64,000 bases of DNA from Zerene cesonia (Eukaryota > Arthropoda > Insecta > Lepidoptera > Pieridae): assembly GCF_012273895.1 (NCBI RefSeq), contig NC_052115.1, positions 5,821,183 to 5,885,182 of the forward strand, given 5' to 3'. Below the pieces are notes generated by a model. The model was not told the DNA's origin. It did not search any database and saw only the letters and a program-made list of their open reading frames with translations. Position numbers and translations under genes: made by a program. Within the stretch, counting starts at the first letter, position 1; each line of letters begins with the position of its first letter. Below are positions 60,501-64,000 of this stretch, piece after piece.

Positions 60501-61410
60501 TTTGATGCAAGTATGAAATTTGTCGAGGGCATCTTGTAATCGACCCATATCGGCTAATATTGAAGCCTAAAAAGGAAAAAAATTACATTAAGAAAGAAGC
60601 AAAACTGAGTTTTTACTTTGTGCACAAATAAGTAAGATGCAACTCTTACACTATTACTATTTACAAGTGTACAATATCACCGTAAAATTGGAAAAACCGT
60701 TATATTCGCGGCCAAAGACTATATAATACTAGACACGGCTTCCATAAATTCATACATTTACATACTTTAGATACGACTTACAATTTAATGCGTAATTTTT
60801 GGGTAAATTTTAATCGGCCAGTGTGAAATCGTAATTTATTATTAATATTAATTTATTATTAATTGGACATTCAAGATGATTGATTAGGTCACAGAATATT
60901 TAATAGTATGGGTAGGTTAGGTTCAGTTGATTTAAATTCGCGGGGTGCTATCGACACGCAACTTGCTCTTGACCGACGTTTGGGAAAAGTAAATTCATAG
61001 CTTGTGCTAAGCTAAAAATTTACTTTTCATATATAATAAGACTATAATTTTATAGTCTTACGGTGACGTACGTATGTTATTCAATTTTCAGATTTTGATA
61101 TGATTTTAATTATCGCCTACCTTTATGTAAAAGGCATATCTATGCCTATTGCTTGTATCGTGCTGTAGTTTATCGGCTAACGCCTCACATAGCTCAAGTT
61201 CACCTCTTACATATCGAGCATGTAAAAGCCAATTACGAGGACCCGACATAAATTCTACAAATATTTTTATTATTACTCATTAACCGAAAATAATATGTAA
61301 ATATCTAAATAAAAAGATCATCATTTAATATTTCCAACCTTAGTTATTCATGGAGAAACAAACTTACCATTTTTATTATAATTATTATTTAATAAGTTAT
61401 GTTTCTTCAT
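57502..61410 (-). CDS. BBS4: BBS4, TPR subunit of the BBSome
   Basis: Subunit of the BBSome coat, which carries membrane proteins out of and into cilia; in insects it should act in ciliated sensory neurons and sperm. Exons: 61368-61410, 61121-61254, 60454-60566, 60279-60373, 59429-59591, 58918-59194, 58431-58586, 57872-58075, 57502-57657. Phases agree, 446 residues (human BBS4 519). Family landmarks: NWLLHARYVRGE at the start, then TPR units including FHTCIKLQPDDPEPLKQVAK, FRQGRYQLSREAY, ETGNLDAALVAYEDAL, NLGLALLSKKKYVA followed by ALTCLQRA, and LERLEDSRTDSAYTRAVALD. The tail after the TPRs is short and acidic (TPEDEDFAADEV), accounting for the length difference. The exon 5 acceptor (TATATTAAAG) has a poor pyrimidine tract but is supported by phase and alignment. 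Shares a promoter with NGLY1. A minus-strand AATAAA lies 33 bp after the stop. Confidence 0.9.
59592..60278 (-). other. BBS4 intron 4
   Basis: AT-rich intron; nothing recognised. An open frame that extends the next exon upstream to 59657 is in a different reading frame and is not used. Confidence 0.5.
60985..61060. repeat. Two adjacent inverted repeats in BBS4 intron 2
   Basis: AAAAGTAAATT (60985-60995) pairs with AATTTACTTTT (61017-61027), with a nested TAGCTT/AAGCTA. Just beyond, TAAGACTATAA-TT-TTATAGTCTTA (61037-61060) is a perfect palindrome. Confidence 0.75.
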
Positions 61411-61808
61411 TGCGTTAATTAACTCTTGGAAAACAACATATATTTTGTTTTTCGTTTATCGCCATGGTAACAGTCTTCTAAATAATGGTATGATTTGTTG
61501 TTACCCTCGATTATTTTAACGTTATATTATACTAATTATTTGATTTATAAAGTATAGATCAATAAAAAAGGTTTTTTGAGTTATGAAGAAAATATTATAA
61601 ACCTTTAAAATTTTTGGCATTTCTGAACGTTTACTGAATTTTGTTCAGCAAACGTGACAAATCAAAATTGACAAGTAAAGTAATGATAAACTGATAACAG
61701 ATGATTTAGTTGCAAGAGTGGATAAAATAGTAATTTTGTCAACATTGCAACAAAATAAAAAATAATCTTTAGTACTTTTACATTCCTAATATATGATTTT
61801 AACTAAAT
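61411..61808. promoter_or_regulatory. Shared BBS4/NGLY1 divergent promoter
   Basis: 398 bp separate the two start codons. The region contains an X-box near the BBS4 side and is otherwise AT-rich. Both transcripts must start here unless distal exons exist. Confidence 0.7.
61458..61471 (+). promoter_or_regulatory. X-box (RFX binding site) upstream of BBS4
   Basis: ATCGCCATGGTAAC matches the ciliary X-box consensus RYYNYYATRRNRAC at every position. It lies 48 bp upstream of the BBS4 ATG, the position typical of X-boxes in BBS and IFT genes controlled by RFX/DAF-19 factors. Confidence 0.75.
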
Positions 61809-63133
61809 ATGGAGGATATGGCACGGTTAGCGGTTGTCGAGCAAGGTGTCAGAGACATGGATAAGTTTGGATTAATACTGCAAGAACTGCTAAGCAACAT
61901 AAATAATATTTTAGAAAATCCACACGAGAACAGCGCGAGATTTTTGAAAAGTGATCTCCTTAAAAATGTTTGTGATGAGTTAAGAGATTATCTTAATTAT
62001 ATCGGATTCCAGTGGGTATGTAATTTGTTCATTTTTAAATCTGAATTATTACATAAACGTACTCAATTAAAAAAAAAATATTTCACTGTTATACTACTTT
62101 CATAGTTTTTAAAAACTTACACTATAGTATAGATATAGAATACATACACATAATATTGTGTATTGACAAATGATATACTTTTTTAATTTTATGATATCAT
62201 GTATTAAATAATTTTATTTTTGCATTAACAAATGCATTTTGGCTCTGGCTGGTTTGGACTAAAATTAAAACACAAAAAAAAATACAGGGAAGGCAAAATG
62301 TACATTATGTTTCCATTTTCCTCTGGTGGAATAAATTTCAAAACTTATTATGTAGATCTAAAGCATTCTTAAGCACACAAAATTCAGATATGCTCTCTGT
62401 ATTATTGTTCAAAGATAATTCTTGAATATTTTCTTTAAAATCCTATATTGCAAACTATTTCAGGTTCACAATGAATTTGTATTTTCAAAAGACGAAACAT
62501 TGAATAAGCTAAGATTAGCTAAGCTTGCAATTGAAAAGAAAATCACTTTCTGCTGTGGACCACATAAATTGAAACTGAGTAATGTTAAATGTAAAATACC
62601 AAAAAAGCAATATAAATTGATGCCAGTTTATATTGGTGTAAGTATTTCTTATCACACTAATATTATAAATGTGGTAGTTTGTTTGTTTGGATGTTTGTCC
62701 GTCAATCACGCTGTAACTACTAAACTGATTTTTATGAAATTTGGTATACAGACAGGGTATGCGCTGACTTGGGTGCTAGGATACTTTTTATCCTGATTAA
62801 ACACTCCCTTGGGCTATATTTTAAGAGAGCCAGGACGAGCATCTTATTTATGATAAATGACTATTAGATTATTTGTATTATAAATATTTTAGGTATTTTG
62901 TAAATTATTTATTCATTAAAAAAAAAACTAGTAAAAGATTAAACCAATAACTTGATTTTTATTGCAGACATTAAAAAATAAACTCTTATTAACAATTGAG
63001 AGCCTGTTTAATATTATTTTAAACTATGAAAATGAGGAATTACAGCAGTTAGCGAGAGAACAAATTCCCATAACAACTCTAGAGATACGAGCTCTGGAAA
63101 GAATGAGAGAACATCAGAAGAAAATAAAAACTG
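61809..63133 (+). CDS. NGLY1: Peptide:N-glycanase (NGLY1/Pngl), 5' part, cut by gap
   Basis: Cytosolic enzyme that removes N-glycans from misfolded glycoproteins during ER-associated degradation. Exons: 61809-62015, 62464-62637, 62968-63133 (phase 1 at the end), 182 residues so far. The N-terminal PUB domain (about 17-100; FGLILQELLSNINNIL, then FLKSDLLKNVCDELRDYL and YIGFQW) would bind p97/VCP. The third exon, with LLLTIESLFNIIL then NYENEELQQLAREQIP, aligns with the NGLY1 linker just before the transglutaminase-like catalytic core. The Cys-His-Asp catalytic residues are not in the window, because the sequence runs into N at 63478. The second exon contains a lysine-rich insert. The start was taken as the first ATG of the open frame. 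Identity rests mainly on the third exon. Confidence 0.85.
62652..62845 (+). mobile_element. Helitron-like element in NGLY1 intron 2
   Basis: Starts TCACACTAATATTATAAATG, includes AAATTTGGTATACAGACAGG, the same subtype as 23226-23442. It begins 14 bp after the donor of NGLY1 exon 2. The 3' end is not clearly defined. Confidence 0.65.
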
Positions 63134-63477
63134 GTAATTGATTGATTTTAATTTGAATAATGGATGTGTTTTGTCAAGAAAACCAAGTTTGGTGTGATCT
63201 TCTTTGAATTAGAAATGTTAGACTGTCTACACCTGGATTGAAACCATGCAAAGTTAGGGCCAAATGCTAATGTTTCAAAATGAATCTATACTAATATATA
63301 AAACGATTCTATCCAATTTCAGTGTTAGTTAGCCTATTTATTGAGCAAGGCAAGCAAGGAGTTTGAAATAAAGTATGACAAAATTGTAGTCTACAGCCAC
63401 CATAATATACTTAGTCTGGCCATAAATACTGTTACACTTAATTATAAAAAAATATTACATTTGAATTTCGAATCTGT

Positions 63478-64000
63478 NNNNNNNNNNNNNNNNNNNNNNN
63501 NNNNNNNNNNNNNNNNNNNNNNNNNNNNNNNNNNNNNNNNNNNNNNNNNNNNNNNNNNNNNNNNNNNNNNNNNNNNNNNNNNNNNNNNNNNNNNNNNNNN
63601 NNNNNNNNNNNNNNNNNNNNNNNNNNNNNNNNNNNNNNNNNNNNNNNNNNNNNNNNNNNNNNNNNNNNNNNNNNNNNNNNNNNNNNNNNNNNNNNNNNNN
63701 NNNNNNNNNNNNNNNNNNNNNNNNNNNNNNNNNNNNNNNNNNNNNNNNNNNNNNNNNNNNNNNNNNNNNNNNNNNNNNNNNNNNNNNNNNNNNNNNNNNN
63801 NNNNNNNNNNNNNNNNNNNNNNNNNNNNNNNNNNNNNNNNNNNNNNNNNNNNNNNNNNNNNNNNNNNNNNNNNNNNNNNNNNNNNNNNNNNNNNNNNNNN
63901 NNNNNNNNNNNNNNNNNNNNNNNNNNNNNNNNNNNNNNNNNNNNNNNNNNNNNNNNNNNNNNNNNNNNNNNNNNNNNNNNNNNNNNNNNNNNNNNNNNNN
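63478..64000. other. Assembly gap reaching the window end
   Basis: All N from 63478. The rest of NGLY1 is beyond it. Confidence 0.99.

Noticed and set aside
1..64000. CRISPR arrays, operons or bacterial islands
   Set aside because: No regularly spaced direct repeats, and the whole window has eukaryotic gene structure.

Overview
The window is an AT-rich, intron-rich insect genome segment, almost certainly from a moth or butterfly. The basis is the gene content, which gives clear insect-type orthologues split into short exons with GT/AG introns. It also carries many short Helitron-like elements with the lepidopteran end signatures TCTATACTAATATT or TCCTACTAATATTATAAA and CTAGT, plus tRNA-derived SINEs. 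The species cannot be named from the sequence alone.

Six conserved genes can be reconstructed exon by exon with matching splice phases. From left to right they are: a STIMATE/TMEM110-like ER membrane protein (minus, coding 26-4282); the three-KH-domain RNA-binding protein hnRNP K, called bancal (bl) in flies (plus, 16301-27144, with an alternative last exon to 27778); a LYSMD3/4-like single-pass LysM protein (minus, 28524-29501); the endocytic and signalling adaptor Disabled (Dab; minus, about 20 kb, 33231-53181 with a second possible first exon at 55271-55286); the BBSome TPR subunit BBS4 (minus, 57502-61410); and the 5' part of peptide:N-glycanase NGLY1/Pngl (plus, from 61809 into an assembly gap). 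A two-exon gene for a small secreted protein (minus, 56213-57293) is proposed between Dab and BBS4; no family was recognised for it.

Region by region: 1-4.3 kb is STIMATE. 4.3-14.6 kb is gene-poor intergenic DNA with repeats and a 1000-N gap. 14.6-28 kb is bl with large introns, one of which holds CpG-rich blocks. 28-29.5 kb is LYSMD3/4, convergent with bl. 29.5-33.2 kb holds no gene. 33.2-55.3 kb is Dab with a second 1000-N gap, a long CA microsatellite, Helitrons and SINEs. 56-57.3 kb is the orphan secreted gene. 57.5-63.1 kb is the divergent BBS4/NGLY1 pair, which share a 398-bp promoter.

The genes are housekeeping, trafficking or ciliary and do not form one pathway. The best leads are: a one-base frameshift in the conserved Dab PTB domain; a perfect RFX X-box 48 bp upstream of BBS4; alternative first exons of Dab and last exons of bl; the orphan secreted prepropeptide-like gene; and a gap flanked by an identical 77-bp sequence that looks like an unmerged contig overlap. 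No prokaryote-style system, CRISPR array or operon is present. All homology statements are from memory of the families, without a database search.
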